A stretch of 64,000 nucleotides of DNA, taken from positions 124,001 through 188,000 of the forward strand of contig JASANE010028048.1 in the NCBI GenBank assembly GCA_030248225.1, given 5' to 3'. The notes under the pieces are model-generated. The model ran no database searches and had not been told where the DNA came from. It saw only the letters and a list, made by a program, of their open reading frames with translations. This stretch comes from Trileptium ribeirensis (taxonomy: Eukaryota; Nematoda; Enoplea; Enoplida; Thoracostomopsidae). The position numbers were made by a program, and so were the translations under genes. Positions 23,300-37,685 of the stretch are shown here, in pieces (position 1 is the stretch's first letter; each line of letters begins with the position of its first letter).

Positions 23300-24921
23300 T
23301 AACAACCCCGCCCCTCCACAATGTTTGACAGTTCAAATCTTGTTTTGCCGGTATCGCAATGAATCTAGACCTCCGTAAAAGCTAAATCAAATCCTGTCAT
23401 AACTTTCTTTCAAAACAATTGAATTTTGCACAGTTTTGCAAACTGGAATGTAGCCGAGCGGAACCTGTTGCATTGTACACTTTAGCAACAGTCAACGAAA
23501 GAACTGTAAATGAATGGAATAGTTTATTGGCCACAAAACTTTTATTTTAATAGCAAAATGATCTGATCATGAATTTATATGACTCATTGTATGTAACTTC
23601 AATTCGAATCATAGCGACTGGGATAAAAAAATTTTTGTTTGCGTAATCTCACAACGCATCGTTGAACAAAAAATCTGGCCTACTATAATTGATTAAAAGC
23701 CTACTTTATTATACAACTGACATCACTGCAATAAGATAAACGAATAGTTAACTGTTAGAAAAGAAAAATCTCCAGAAAACATCAGTCCACCGTTAAGAAT
23801 CTGAAACAAAATAAAAATAACGTGTTCTAGAGTCAGGCAACAAAAAGCATGCTTACAGCGATGTGAAATATATATACAATACTATATGTATGCATTCTCT
23901 ATAGTAAGCCGCATTTGATCGGATAGAGCATCTAATTGCAAGATCGTCTTAGACAACGCACAGCTATCAGAAAAATACAGTGGGATTTAATACCCTTGGA
24001 TTTACCGTAGGTTCTAGCAAACGTTAAATCAGCAAAATCGATTTAATCAGTGAATATTATAAAGTTAAAAACGAAGCTAAAAACAGACGATCTCCAAATT
24101 TGTACGCTATACAGCATCAGAATAACGTTTACATATTTTAATAAATACTATTTTGTCTAAATGGTGCGGCCTACACAATAAAATCAACTATTGTTGAGCA
24201 CAAGATGTATTCAAAAACTTTATGCAGTAATGGCGCTGTCTCATTAAAGCTAGCGCCGTTTATAATAGGGCGCATTAACATGCTTTCATGCAGTGAATAT
24301 TTAGTTCAAACAATATTGCGTTTCTACAAATATGTTGTGTAAAAGTGCTCCGTCATCACACATAAAGTAACTCACGTTAGTCTGTATGAACATCGTGTCG
24401 CGCTGCAATTTAGTTCAGACAATATATATTGTAAAACATTTGGAAACTATGAAAACTAAACAGTGCCATCGAATCATATCGCAGACAAATTACAGCACAA
24501 AAGTTTCAAACTTGGGAATAATTTTAAACACTTTAACAAGTTAGTAAATTTATCGTTAAACTAATATTCATGAGGCTTACATTAACTGTAATTTGCAAAA
24601 ATTCAACTGCAAAAGGACAATATAGCCAGGAACGAACACACGTTGTTACTAAATTTGTTCCACTCCAGGAGATTTAAATTACGAATTTTCCGGCATACGA
24701 ATTGTTATATATCTTAACTCTACAGTGCACAAAATTTCGCCAGTCCACATTTTGTCGATCAAATTGTTGTAATCGGTGGCGAGAATTTAATTTGCGCAAT
24801 TATATATTACTCATATGTTTCCTCTGTATATATCATTCCATGGCGTTTTGATACATTGACTTCTGTCAGATAAATCTTTACGCAGATTTGATGTTGAAAA
24901 AATGCGAGTGCAACTGCTTAA

Positions 24922-25408
24922 TGCGGCGTTCACGTTGTAATGCCCCCGCTGTTTGGAACTTTTGACCCCCTGTAGTCGCGACCCTACCGTATAGACAGTC
25001 AGGGTGACACCCATACTGTAAATCAAATGCCGAGGGTGTACAACACACCCTTAGCTACTAAATTTTTTCTAGACAGTGTCGTACACACCCTTAGCTACCA
25101 ATTTGGCGCGAATTAACTATAACGGACACCGTATGTAGTGAATGCGGTTTATTAGTCAACTGTCCTGTGGAGTTTTTCCCAAATTCTCGATATTTGTAGC
25201 TAGCCTATATGAACATTGCTCAAATAATTCCGAACAGTGTCAATAAAACTGCCAGAAGACACGGTGTGCCTGACACTGTCGGCAAGTGGTAATACACGTA
25301 ACTAGCTACCGTTGAAAAAATTTATTAAAAACATGGAGGTGTCTAAGACACCCTGTTGTGGGGTACATAGGTTCCAAACGTTGGGGACATTATAACGTGA
25401 ACGCCGCA
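24922..25408. mobile_element. MITE, same family, copy 2 (487 bp)
   Basis: Left end TGCGGCGTTCACGTTGTAAT, right end ATTATAACGTGAACGCCGCA, with TAA target duplication on both sides (24919-24921 and 25409-25411). This is the best-preserved pair of ends, and I used it as the family reference. No transposase. Confidence 0.75.
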
Positions 25409-26911
25409 TAAGAACAAGATCAAATCAGATTTCGATGCTGTAGAATGTAAGTTTATAACATGTGCCCTAAATTAAGCCCTAACGTTTGCATTACACGTAA
25501 ATATTAGACAATAGACTTGACACAACAATGTCAATCGCAAAGCCAAATCTATGATGCAATAAAAGAGTCAAGGCCACAGTTTTAGTGGCCTAGAACATTT
25601 ACGTAATTATTTTCAGGCATCTGTAGACCCGAAAATGTCTAAATCTGGTCGTAACCACCACGGAGTAGCGAGAGGCTAGAACCACAGTTTTTTGGCATAC
25701 GGTATAAAAAAATTTTCCGCCACCAGTTTTGTCAATCAGAGATTACGTTTTCAATGCACATTTATACTATACATCTCAACCAATATTTTTTTACATGTTG
25801 GTCAATTGATAATTTTGTCCAGGACACTAACTTTGCAGCACATGATTATCCTTTTCATGGGTTTGTAGTTATACAAAATAAAGTATTGGTCTGTTTGAGG
25901 AGTAAAGTAGGTGTCAAACAATCTTATTTAGATTCTAAATTGTTCCCTATTTTAAACATGTTATAAATATGTTAATATATTTTTGAGCAACATATGAACT
26001 GCTTTGCTGGTCTCTTGACAGAAGCAACCATTTATGACGCTGAACACGTTTTATTGTGCACCGCTAAACAATTTTATTTCGTCCATTTGCGAAGATCGAT
26101 GTTTAACAACTTTAAATATTCCTATCTATAGCCTTGGATTTCTAGCGATTGCAGCAGTTTTACCTGACATTTGACCGTTTATAAAAGTACAAAATTAACA
26201 AAGGTAGACACAAATAATCTTTGATAGTAAAATGCTGTTCGTTATTTGGCGAAATAACGTTAAATATTCTAAAAATTATAGACCAAAATGATATCATTAA
26301 CTGGGGCCATATGATTCAAAAACTTAACTTCTCCTTTTACAAAACAGATGAAATTTACCGTTGAACACTTTGTAAAATGGAAATAATTTTTTCAATTATT
26401 TCATTCGTTAAATTATTTTCTACGCTTTTGTGAATGTTCTGATCGGATTGCTCAAACTGACTTTCAAATTTAACTGTCTTAACCATAGTAAATATGTGTC
26501 AGTGGTTGTCTGCGCAAACCAGTTGCAGAAAACTCTGCACGTGTATAAAAATTTGCGCTTTCAAGCCAACGACAACAAGCAATATTTCACATTCATATTT
26601 TGCGCATGGCTCATATAACAGAATTTCACACGCCTGTGCCTTGTCTTCATTGAGTAAATGATTAATTTTTGTAACTCCGTCAAGACGGTAAGCTTGTTTA
26701 ATTTTTTCTCAGATGACTGACCATATGCTTAAGCTGCATTGCACAATTGATATGACCAGTATCATTATCCTGTGTTTCACAAATACTATCGCTCGTGTGT
26801 CCTGCTGTCATGCGAAAGTAGCTTATGACAAGGTGATAGATGGAAGCACTTGACAATATTTAAAGCAAAACTGAAGCTTACCCCGTAAATCAAACCGTCG
26901 ACAAGTTTGAT

Positions 26912-27085
26912 ACTATCAAGATTATGATGTTTGGTATCTCAAAGAAGATCACTGGTAACATAATGAAGTTGGTACACATGTTTCAATTGTGCAGTAAGTA
27001 TTATCAAGATTATGCTGTTTCGTTTCTAAACGAAGACTACTGGAAACATTGTAAAGTTGGAAGTAAACGTTTCGATTGTACCTAC
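26912..27085. repeat. Tandem duplication, unit 88 bp
   Basis: TATCAAGATTATG(A/C)TGTTT at 26914 and 27002, then GAAGA, ACTGG(T/A)AACAT, AAGTTGG and TTTC(A/G)ATTGT in the same order. Confidence 0.55.
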
Positions 27086-29341
27086 CAGTGGCTAAGCCTT
27101 GTATTTTGTGATATAATTATCGTTGATTGTTTTCTGTATGGATTCAGTTTACGGGGCGTCTAGTAAAACAACGTTTCAGAACGTATCTGTAAAATGTCTA
27201 CTATCTTTATAATATCATCGTTTAATATATTAAGGTCGCCATACTGCACACTATACGAATTAGGTAGCAAAACCTGCCATTCTAAAGGAATAATTATTCC
27301 CCATGCCCTGATGACCTTATTTCATCTGGCTACACTGCAGCTGGAACTTATGCTGTCAGATTTCAATGTTAATATAAATACTGTGTAGGTAATAACTTGT
27401 TTTCAAATAATTCATACTATAAATTTTTACCTGTGTGAAATGGAATTATGGGACGTTTCGGAATTACTGAATACATATAGTGTTTGCTTTGGATAGTGAT
27501 CATATGTCAACTGATGAGTATATAATGTAATCAGCATGTATCAAACCTGTCGTATCAACGTTTTGTATTATAAATTTAGCAGCCGGATTTGGCAAACAAG
27601 TCATAAAAAAGAGAATCATTTAGACATGCTTTCAATAATCCAGTGTATAAAGATCAACCTTACAACAGGCCATCAGCCAAAATTCGAACCAGCCTTTCTA
27701 GTGCATGGCTACCATACTTCCACTACATTGCAGCCCTCGATTACTTCAGGTGAATAGCTAAGCTATTTACGCTAGCGTAGTGACATGATTCACTCCTCTT
27801 CGCAGTCGCGAAGCGGGTAGAACTCGGCTACTTTACGATACATCGTATAGTGGATGATGTCGACCTGACCTAGCCGCGTCAGCTGCCACTATCTTACTAA
27901 GCTGATAACAACTTAGGCCCTGTATTTCCAACAGTCTGGATTTGCACTGAATTTCCTACAGCTTGATTTTGCACTTTCGTAATATGTTTCCTTTTAGCTT
28001 GAAAATTACGACGTATTAAGAATTTTGGTAATATAACGATATTAGAAGTAGAACAGGTGTACTACTAATGAAGGTTGTAAAAGATGTGTTTTGCGGGAAT
28101 ATTTAAATATGTGATATTTAAACTGGTCGATGTTGATTTTTAAACGAAGCTTATAAACAATTTTAATTGTTAGTGCTATCTACATCAGTAATGGTATCAT
28201 TGCGGGTGACCAGTACGTGAAGTAAAAGATAGTATTTTTTTAATCATTCTGAACTTACACCCTCTTGATAAGATTGAGTGCACAGAAAAAGTGATCGCTC
28301 ACTAAGAGCATTTGTTATTGCTGTATACCTTATCTGCACCACCGTTCTACATCATATTGTCTGGTTCGTGTTTGCCGCTTACTTTAAAAATTTAACTTGA
28401 GAATATTTGGGTGAATATGTGCACTGACTAGGTAGAAGCCGAACTTAGAGTTTTAGTTGAAATGCAGATAAAATTAAAAATTTAACACGACGGTGTGTAG
28501 TAAATGAACTGCTTATTGCTCGAAAGATGAAGGTTATCTAAGTCAGATATGTATGATTATGGGTTGGCACCAAATATAAGTGGAATTCATATAGAAAAAA
28601 GTTTCCAAGATGTCGCATTTATAGGACTATGTTTGGTTACTTATAAACTAATATAAATTTTTTTAAAAATTTTAAAATACTATCAGACTATCAAAGTCAA
28701 TTTTTAGAAAATTTAATAATTTCTGCAGAATAGAATACTAGATGCTCCCGCCGTGACCTTGGCTTATCAGAAACGTCAGTTATGCATAAAATAGTAATTA
28801 AATTATAAATTCAAGATTTCACATAGCAGATTCTAAAAAATAAATACGCTAAGTCTCGTACAAGATATCTTGAAGTGGAAACACACAGCTAAACATTTCC
28901 AAAGATAATCTTGGCAAAACGGTGTCAACGCAAACATTTATGAAACAGTGAAATATAATACTAGTCAAGAAAGTTACATATAGTTGATGTTAGTGTTCGC
29001 GAAGCTTCAGTTAAAAACAGTCATGGTTTCTGTTTGTGTCCTGTTGTTGTAAAGCTGAAGAGATAGTGAGCACAGAAGTTCGCGTGGCGAGCCTGCAGTA
29101 CAGTTGTCGCAGTACAACTGTATGATTTTTCAGCTCCTCCAAACCAGAATAGAGTTACGCCAATAATTCTGCAATAATTCCACTATTCTATTCCTAAAAG
29201 AATGAAATAGTGGGCATAAATGTGCTGCTCAGGCACTTTATAAGCAAAACTTTTCCCTAAATTAATGAAATAAGTAGTATCTCCACTTCAGTTTTTTCGG
29301 AGAAATTACTCTTGCGCCAATATCATCAGGAGATTGGGTTG

Positions 29342-29575
29342 TTAGATAAGAACACAGATACCGTGAAAATTTGAATAAAATCGGTCGTGTTTACTAATAT
29401 GAAAGAAAATATAAGAACCGCTTTTGCTCCAAAACACAGCTTGAACTCTGGTTCGTACAGACATGCGAAAAGCTGTAGGAGTGAATTGGTACCTATAACA
29501 TGACAGCCAACGATACACTCGCTGTAATAATTTTATGCCATTAGGCTCGTTCAATGCAAAGATACAGTCTAAAAG
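29342..29575 (-). CDS. Gene 2 candidate exon 7 (up to 234 nt), possibly terminal
   Basis: Strong acceptor CTCATTTTCAG (exon from 29575), then 77 open codons to TAA. The text is protein-like (LLDCIFALNEPNGIKLLQRV, then YRWLSCYRYQFTPTAFRMSV and an Arg/aromatic-rich end). GT sites inside it (after YRWLSCY, and at 29361) could end the exon earlier. If so, short candidate exons at 27466-27431 and 24402-24376 would fit by phase. No AATAAA closely follows the stop. Function unknown. Confidence 0.42.
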   Translation of the reverse strand, partial: LLDCIFALNEPNGIKLLQRVYRWLSCYRYQFTPTAFRMSVRTRVQAVFWSKSGSYIFFHISKHDRFYSNFHGICVLI

Positions 29576-30290
29576 CTGAAAATGAGGACTGGCCGAAATT
29601 GGATTTTGGCTCCTTATTTATTTACAACAGAGAAATAGCATTACATCTACCATGATATATAAATTCGTATGCACTGTTAAAATTTGAGTCAGTCCATTAC
29701 CAAGTTAGAGACGATAAAACAATATTTGGGCTGGTTTGGGATACTACTGTTTTTTTGTTTAACAACCGTTAAACAGACACGGATAAGCATAAACGTGTAC
29801 CTGGTTAGCTAAGGCATGATTCGCATCCAACTAGAAATTCAAGCATATCCGATAATACGTTCCCGAGTTATAACTGTTTAAATAAAATCTTTGATTCGAA
29901 ATTCGAAATTTTACAGTTTACAGGAAACACTGGCATTGTAATACATTATTGCCAGTTATTAATTCCGTTAAAATTACAATTTTGCAAGAAACGGTGAAAG
30001 TCCAAATATATATTTTAATAAACTGCATTACTGCGATGCTACATTACGGTATACGTTTACCCGAAAAACTATATTACGTGATATTTTGTCTGCATCGAAA
30101 GCTAATACTGACATGGTAAGTCTTTCGAACGGAGTAAGGGGCCTCGAATAGTGTAAAGAAGGACCCTGCTAGAATGTCACAGCCGCATAAACGCAGGCAG
30201 TACATCAATATATAATATAAAACTACGTTATACACGCTAATTATATATGTTACAAAATTCTCTGACAGTAAAATGGTTTACTACACTTAC

Positions 30291-30327
30291 ATAAGAAACC
30301 AAAAAATTGCGGTTGCATTTTGGAATG
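30291..30327 (-). CDS. Gene 2 candidate exon 6 (37 nt)
   Basis: Acceptor AAAATATTTAG (exon from 30327) and consensus donor GTAAGT from 30290. Phase 2 to phase 0, encoding (S)IPKCNRNFLVSY. Both splice sites are good, but all three frames are open at this length, so the frame comes only from the neighbours. Confidence 0.3.
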
Positions 30328-33300
30328 CTAAATATTTTAGTTATCGTATCGCAACGAATCCAGTGTCGCAAATGTTATTCATTTGTTAAGTTTTTTTTCG
30401 TATTATCGATTTAAAACAGCCGATACTTGCTAATAATTCGACATTTCTACTTCGAAGCAGTCATAAATATTATTTTTGCATGCGCCAGAAGTCAGTATTA
30501 TATTGGAATTAAAATTGAAACTGGCTCATAGAAATATATACGTACAAGTTAGCATAGTATTTGTTCACTTTCGCACTTATATTCGCCGACATGCTTTCTT
30601 AATAGTAGATAAATAATTACCAAATTTACTAAGCGATTTTATGTTACAATTTTTCAAAGTAGCATGATTCTTTAGAGATCTTGCCTACATATACGTCACA
30701 GATATTAGCTCCACCTTCACATAACCATTTCAGAAGCATTTTCGCTAAAATGGCGATGCACTCAAAAGGGTCTCGCTAAGGAATTTTCTAAACAAGAAAA
30801 ATTTACTTAGAAAAATTGATAAATTAGTTTATAAAATTGAATTGCCGCATTTTCATATTGTATAAGATAGAAATTGCCGGGCTAAAGCTTTAAATATATA
30901 CGAGTGTACATGCAATTGTTATGGAAATAAAACTATCGCCCTAAATCTTGAACAGAATCTCATTATCACGAAGAAACTGCGAGAAATTATTACTGTTTCT
31001 GACAGTTTTGATAAAGTAAAAAATATCTGAACTTTTTCACATTTAAGACGGAGCTTAGTTCAAGCGTGTTTAAAGATTAAACACATCTCAATGTTGATAT
31101 ATATTAGCCTGTGAGTGACGACCGACTGAATTTCTAGTTGTAAGTCTTGTTATTTCTGTTAGTAAAATTTGTCATTAATTCAATAATGTAATACTTTTTA
31201 CTGTGTAACAGCTCAATAGCTATAACATCATTAATCAGCATAGTCATATCTTCAAATATTTACTTGAAAATTGATGATTTAGCATTCATCAAATTTATAC
31301 ATGAAAAAATCAGCTCCCACTTGTGCAACACCAGGAACTAAAAGCAATAAATTACTCCTGTTGGTCGAAAAATACTTTCATTAATTGACAAATTTATTTG
31401 ATATTAACTCCACATTCCGTACATCTCACATTTAGACGAACTTCTATGCACAACTGTTACTATTTTACTCTATAAGGAAAGCGTTCGAAAACAAAATTAT
31501 CTCAAAAATAAATAAAAAAGTTGTAAACAAAATTTAAAATTATTAACTAATTTAAGTTACTGTTATATAAACTAATTAATTCGTAAGGCTTAGGCTTTTT
31601 AATGAGTAATTTATCGTTTCGTCAAGCACTAGAATTGTATCTATTTCTATCAACTTGAGCTAAATCCTGCTTATTTAGCATAGCATACCGGTTTGTCTAG
31701 TTTAACACCTGATATATGTTTAATTAATCATATGTAACCTATCAATCATTGATTTGTGTGACACATATACTTCATAACAGGTATATAGTTATAATTAGTT
31801 GTTGAATTTCAGGTGTAGCAATTTTGGGCAACTGACTTAATACTGCTCACTCATCAAGTAAAGGATATATATAAATTCTTTTTGACATCTTATAAAACTA
31901 AGTTATAGGATTGTAACCGTAAAGAGTTGGAATACCTAAATGTATGGTTTATAGACACTTGAATTGTTTTTAACTGCTGAACCCTGGCATAAAAGATAAA
32001 TTTTACGTTATTATAATTGAAACAAAAGTTCATAAGTTCGCTTAATGAATGTGATACCTAATGAGATATTAATACGAGCACTATTTCGGGTAAAATCCAT
32101 TTAGTATATTTCATTTTTTTATTTAAAGGAATAAAGGAAGCAAAAATAAATAATTAAACAAGTAAATAAATAAGCAAGTACATACGTAGCATCTAACCGC
32201 CAGCATTAGAGATTGGGAATTAACCGGGTTCAGCCCTCATACCCAACAACAAATGGACAAGTGAATGCGATTGAATATATAAGATATATCGGTATATATC
32301 GTAAGTTTATTTATTAACTACAATAAAAATGTATTCAGATCAGAATATCGCTGTAAAACAAAGCTTTTTACAGAATTCTGAAATCTAAATACAGTTCGTC
32401 GTGAGGCATAGTTTGATAGTAAAATACTCGGTATTTTTACTATTTAGTTTATGGCTATCTGTTTCTAAGAATAAGTAATTGCTTTAATCTCCACCTGTGC
32501 GGGTGCAGGAGCAGAATATCCTCATGTTTTAGGCCAAACTCAGCCTTTGTTTTTGCTGTTATCCTATGTAACTGAATTTTAAGTGATCCGATTTAGCTGA
32601 AATTTTTAGAGACTATGTGACCTAAGACGACACAGTTATCGAAGTAATACCACTCTGAGAAGCACTCACGCAAGAAAATACACCCGGGCAAACTTAAATT
32701 TGATGGCCAAATTAATATCCGAATATTTTGTTATTAGATATTTACTGTATATTGTTGAAAACTGGTCCGATTTGGCTAAAACGTCCACAATGCATGATTC
32801 GTTGTAACGTTACACAGCGTGAGATCATCAAAGCTTCTACACTTGTCCAACATGGAACAGAATTAAGATCACTGTCTCGGGAACAATCCATCTCTTATGT
32901 TATACCTGCACTGCCTTCATCCCAGTTATACGTGCACTTGGATAGAGCGATGTGACATTAAAGTAATGTCATGAAATAAAATTAAATAATCAAAACACTC
33001 AGTATTCACCACCGCAGCGGTAAACAAGGTATCAGAGTGAAAACCACAGGGGTCACAGCAGCATTTAATGGTGCACCTAAAGCTTCAGTGCAGGATAATA
33101 AATCACAACAGAATATTAAACCTATGGTTAAAAATGGGTGCAGAATGTCGATTAAATTACGCGGTAATAGCAAATCGGAAATCACATAAACCGATAGAAA
33201 GCTGCGCTGCAGAATTCAAAACTGTTTTTAAATTAAATATCACTGAAAAGACCTGAGGATAAACTAACTCGCTCAATATTGCTATAATAGATACCAGTGG

Positions 33301-34456
33301 CACATTTCCTCTTTATATTTAAATAAAAATCTTCACTTAAGCTCATTTAATAACATCGAGTTCATAATCTTGCGCGATCATACTCAAAAAGAATTATAAT
33401 TTAAAAATACTGGAATAGCGAACTGCATTATAGCAGCAATGATTTAAAAATAGTTTGCAAAAACTATTTTAAAATAAAAGATTTGAGTAGTTTTATAATT
33501 TTAACCTATCCGATTCTGCATTTGATTTTAATCGCACAGATATGGAACTTATCCGATATAAACGTCGCTACTTTTCTTAGCGGAATAAAGTCCATATGTT
33601 ATATTTAATTAATACACGTGTTCTATGACCCAGCTGCAAAACATCAATTATTGCAATTTTAAGAATTATCCCCGGACAGACTGCCTACTATCATAAACCA
33701 CGTACTTGTCAAAGATGTCAACGATGAGAAAATGTGTCTGAGCTCGTGTGTATGATTAAGGCCATCGTGAAATTTACAAGGCCCTAATTATTTTGCAAAA
33801 CACCATGTTGACAAACACTTTTTTGGACAGATATAAACCAAACAATCTTTTTGTTTATCACAAACTAAAAGGAATGATAAATCCGGTTACTTAAACAGCG
33901 ACGATTGATAAATGAAACAAATCAGTTATTTCGATGATACCTCCTAGTGGCACCATAAATGACACCGCGAAGAACCCACTAAAGGAATCGATTGGTGTGT
34001 TCGACAGCTGGCACTAAAGGGAAGCACCAAATTTTTAGAACAATTTTTCTTTTCCTAATGGGAACACTGTGTCTTTTATGTAATGCTCAGTAAACGGAAC
34101 CACCTAGTCTTTTCGATGACAGGGCCAAATGTTGAGTATGCTGGATTCTGCACGCTACAGGTGCCTATAACTCTAGGTTAACCGCTATCCACGAGCTAAG
34201 ATTCAGCCCGTATTCGGTCATGACAGCGAGTTCCAGTCGCGCTTCCAGGGAATGTTGAACATGTCACTAGTAATATAACGATCTGTGGTTAGGTGGGGAT
34301 TAAATTGTGACGCAAATGATGCTCCAGGCATTACATACGTAAATATATTTTATTGTACTAAGACAGATTATATTTTTAGTTATTCTCGCGTTATTGTGTA
34401 TATTATTTCATGTATTTCTGAAACGTTGCTGTAACGCATGAAATAAAGGTACGTAC
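30328..34456. other. Very AT-rich intron of gene 2
   Basis: No confident exon. The 32728-32955 plus-strand frame has no splice support; CCGATTT(A/G)GCT motifs recur at 32.59 and 32.77 kb. Confidence 0.3.
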
Positions 34457-34494
34457 CTCACAGGTTCGCACAATCGCCAATATAAAAAAGAAAA
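34457..34494 (-). CDS. Gene 2 candidate exon 5 (38 nt)
   Basis: Acceptor GCAATCAG (exon from 34494) and donor TGTGAG then GTACGT. Phase 0 to phase 2, encoding FSFLYWRLCEPV. An alternative acceptor at 34532 would give a 75-nt exon in another frame, reading as one hydrophobic segment, but it would not join the next candidate exon. Confidence 0.3.
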
Positions 34495-35462
34495 CTGATT
34501 GCATGATTAGCAGTGATGAATTTACAAACAACTGTTTCCGCAGATGTTCTAGGAAATTTAGAATTTCCATCCAAGCTCATCATAAATAATATATGATTAA
34601 TACCTTATCCACAATTTATAATTCATGAGTCTGTATCTAGACTCCAGACTACGGCACGTTAATATTGTCGAATAAATCTATTATAATGGTTTCTCCAAAG
34701 GCATAAGCTCTGGCGAGCTCATATCTATACCAGCAACCAACATTCAAAATACTGAATTTTTGAGACTTTCAAAGTTGTGAAATTTATTCTAAGGATTTCA
34801 TCATTACAGCAACTGGTCTATGGTGTTGCTACTATCAGCTTAAAGTTTCGGCATGCAAAATACACACCAAAACATAATTCTGTTATTCCATGAATACAGA
34901 GGTACAGAGGTAGAGGTAGAGTAATTCATCCTCTATGTAATTGCAAATTGCGAGAACAGTTATCAGTATATATTCTCAACTATCCAAGCAACATGTCTCG
35001 TTGCTCATTTTGTTATTTAATGCTCAATATAGCTGTGCAAATCTCTCTAAATCACATATTCAATAATCAGAATCCACCACCTTGGCGATAAAACAAGTTA
35101 CTAATTTATAGAATATATACACAGATATAAGCTTTACCAAATGTATAATGCAGCGGGCATATTTACAACACAGTTTCAGTATTAAAGTAATATGCGTAAC
35201 TTTCCTAACACTGTTAAACAACCCCATTCCGGATGTGATAGCTGATACAGTTGTACGTGATTGAACACGAAACATATATTAATGAATAACCATTGTCAGA
35301 TGTCACTTGAACATCATAACATTACGAAAGCATCTGTCTCTTACACGGTCAGTTTCACGAAACAGTGCATTAACTAAGCGATCTGTGTTTGGTATGAACC
35401 TCTGATGAAAAAGATGTCGCCAAATTAATTAAAAAAATTTCGAAGAAATAATTTTCCCTTAC

Positions 35463-35500
35463 CTTTTCTAAAAGCTGCTCATGTGAGTGGTTTTCGATAG
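35463..35500 (-). CDS. Gene 2 candidate exon 4 (38 nt)
   Basis: Acceptor GGGAGTAG (exon from 35500) and strong donor GAAAAG then GTAAGG. Phase 1 to phase 0, encoding IENHSHEQLLEK. The other two frames contain stops, and the acceptor has little pyrimidine tract. Confidence 0.3.
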
Positions 35501-35920
35501 CTACTCCCATTCCGTTTTATGAGCGTATCATGAGAGTTTCCATTGCAATTCCCACAGGTCAATGCTTTAATCATCCACTAGGAGATACTGACATAACAAT
35601 TAAAAGCAATATGTTGTTTGAATGATCATGCCAATCCTATCAGTGAACAAAATGTTGAAAACCAAGATAGCGGTGACATGTCCTAATGTTGCAAAGCGCC
35701 TTCTAGAGTTCTATTCCGTCGCTTCAATGTAAGTTCTAGCTATTGCCCAACAATTATGCCTCACCAGCAACTGCTAATATTTTATGGCCGTAGGGGTGTT
35801 GCCAGATAGCCAGTGTTTGCATCCAGGCATGGGCGCCAGCTCTTGGTCCTATGCATAATACCAATATGCTTTATGCCTGCATCTCAGGTTTGAGGAAAAA
35901 ATTGGGTGGTGCTTACAACC

Positions 35921-36182
35921 TATTTTTAGCAATACTAAATATACAAATAATTTCATCAACGCAGACAAGAACTTGGATACGAGTCTGAGTTATCGAATGG
36001 AAATCTTATATTTAAACGCATGCTTTGCGTCAAAAGATTTGGAAAGACGTCACAGATTTGCTGTTATTGAAACAATGTTTTCTTTCAGTACCAGTAAATT
36101 AACCACCATAGTACCAATGTTTGGTGACGCGTTTATGGTTTTCACTGTGTTAAAAAAGAGATATCGACCAAAGGATCTTTAA
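35921..36182 (+). CDS. Plus-strand terminal exon candidate with poly(A) signal
   Basis: An AG at 35928-35929 (CTATTTTTAG) precedes an open frame that contains NADKNLDTSLSYRMEILYLN and LERRHRFAVIETMFSFSTSK and ends RYRPKDL with TAA at 36180-36182. AATAAA follows 13 nt after the stop (36196-36201), which fits a 3' terminal exon. The frame is open from 35895, so an exact start cannot be fixed without the upstream exon. It lies antisense to gene 2, between that gene's candidate exons 3 and 4. Family not recognised. Confidence 0.4.
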
Positions 36183-37198
36183 GTCGTGATATAAAATAAA
36201 TACTTTTAAAACATCACCAAGCTCACTAAACATAATGATCCATTGTCGAATGAAAACGAGAAGTAGAAGACCCATTTAAGAAACAGATCCTATTAAAGAA
36301 CAAAGTGACCTTGAATACTTGTTCCGCCATAACTGCATGACTCTACTGCAAAAACGTTGCTATACGAGTTAGCGGTGTAAACAATTGTTGTTCATCGTTT
36401 TTCGATTTGAGATTACATTTAAGTTTGGATTCTCATGCGTATAATGTGCCGTAGCAGTATTTAAATATGTTCAGAATTTACTGCTACTTATGCAAAAGTT
36501 CGAGGAAGGAATGTCAAGATGTATTTATTTTGCCACATTATTATCATCAAATTTAAAGCCCAGGCCATGATCTAGGTTGCACCATCGTCATTTTCACATA
36601 TCTTGCATAGATCAGCCATTACCCTTCATACCTTAAAAACACGAAAATTTATTTGTTTTTGTATACTAAGGAACGCGGGATGTCATTTAGGGATTAATGC
36701 CGTTTTAAAGAACGCTATAGATAAAACGAAAAATTTTCATTCTGGAGCAGAGAATCTGCATTAGAATAGAAAAGAAGCAATCATATTGTTTCCGTTTACT
36801 TTTCATATGGGTCAAAAATGGGTAATGGCGCAAATCAGTATTATAATAGAAACAAGGACTCGAGTAGGTGGTCAGGCTGGTACGCTTCCAAGGCCCCCGT
36901 TTTGCCGAATAAAATTGTGACGTTTTGTGTGTTACAAAGTAAGTATAAATGAACACACATTTATTAACATTTCTGATAATTTTCCTTGTGATAAAGTGGA
37001 AAATAAAAGAGCAGGAAAGCAATTTTAACAATAATGTCGAACCTTCTTTCAAATTTTGCCAAGTTTTAGCTTCTCGTTTTTCTAGATTTCCTTAGTGAAA
37101 TTTTCTCAATTTTTAAACAACTCATCAAAAATTTTCGTTTCGAATCTTGCAGAAAAATAAATACAAATTTCATTACTACTCTATTTTGGCAGACTTAC

Positions 37199-37244
37199 CG
37201 CTACACTGATCTTCGAAAAATCTGAATAAATCAAGCGTAAATAA
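37199..37244 (-). CDS. Gene 2 candidate exon 3 (46 nt)
   Basis: Acceptor TTGTAACAG (exon from 37244) and consensus donor GTAAGT starting at 37198. In phase 0 to phase 1 it reads LFTLDLFRFFEDQCS, an amphipathic helix-like segment. Another acceptor 23 nt further in is possible. Confidence 0.3.
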
Positions 37245-37685
37245 CTGTTACAATTCGGTCTTTTTCATGATATAAAGCAAGTGATATACCAAATTTTACT
37301 GAACCTGTTACACCTTGAATTAATTTGCATTTAGAGTGTGGAACAGTTATTGGTCGCCGTGAGATATCGCACTTTCCAAGCGATTACTCGGATCACTAAG
37401 GCTCTTCGCAAAGCGATCGAGCAGCAATATGCCTACTATCACGCGGCACGCGGTGAATTTATTTAGTACAACTTTATGAGCGAAGTTCATAGCGGTAAAA
37501 ACAAGTACTGGCGTTAAAGGACTATTTTGACGGGAAAATTGATCAAAATTTGTGTAAAATTTGAGCTAAATGTTTGACCGTGTAAACAAACCTTGATGAA
37601 ACTATTTACAGTAGAATGATTTTGAAGTGCGAAATAAATGATGAACATTGGAAGCCAGATTGATAGATAGGTTTTACATTTGAGC

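Larger units (their letters stand above)
23300..29341. other. Region between gene 1 and gene 2 candidate exons
   Basis: Contains MITE copy 2 and the 26.9-kb tandem duplication. Tentative tiny minus-strand exons with good splice sites occur at 27466-27431 and 24402-24376, but the chain is too speculative to call. Confidence 0.3.

Noticed and set aside
27500..27545. Hammerhead ribozyme from CTGATGAG at about 27515
   Set aside because: No matching GAAA core or stems follow; chance match.
36705..37052. 115-codon minus-strand frame
   Set aside because: Low-complexity, hydrophobic/basic text in AT-rich DNA with no splice or start support.
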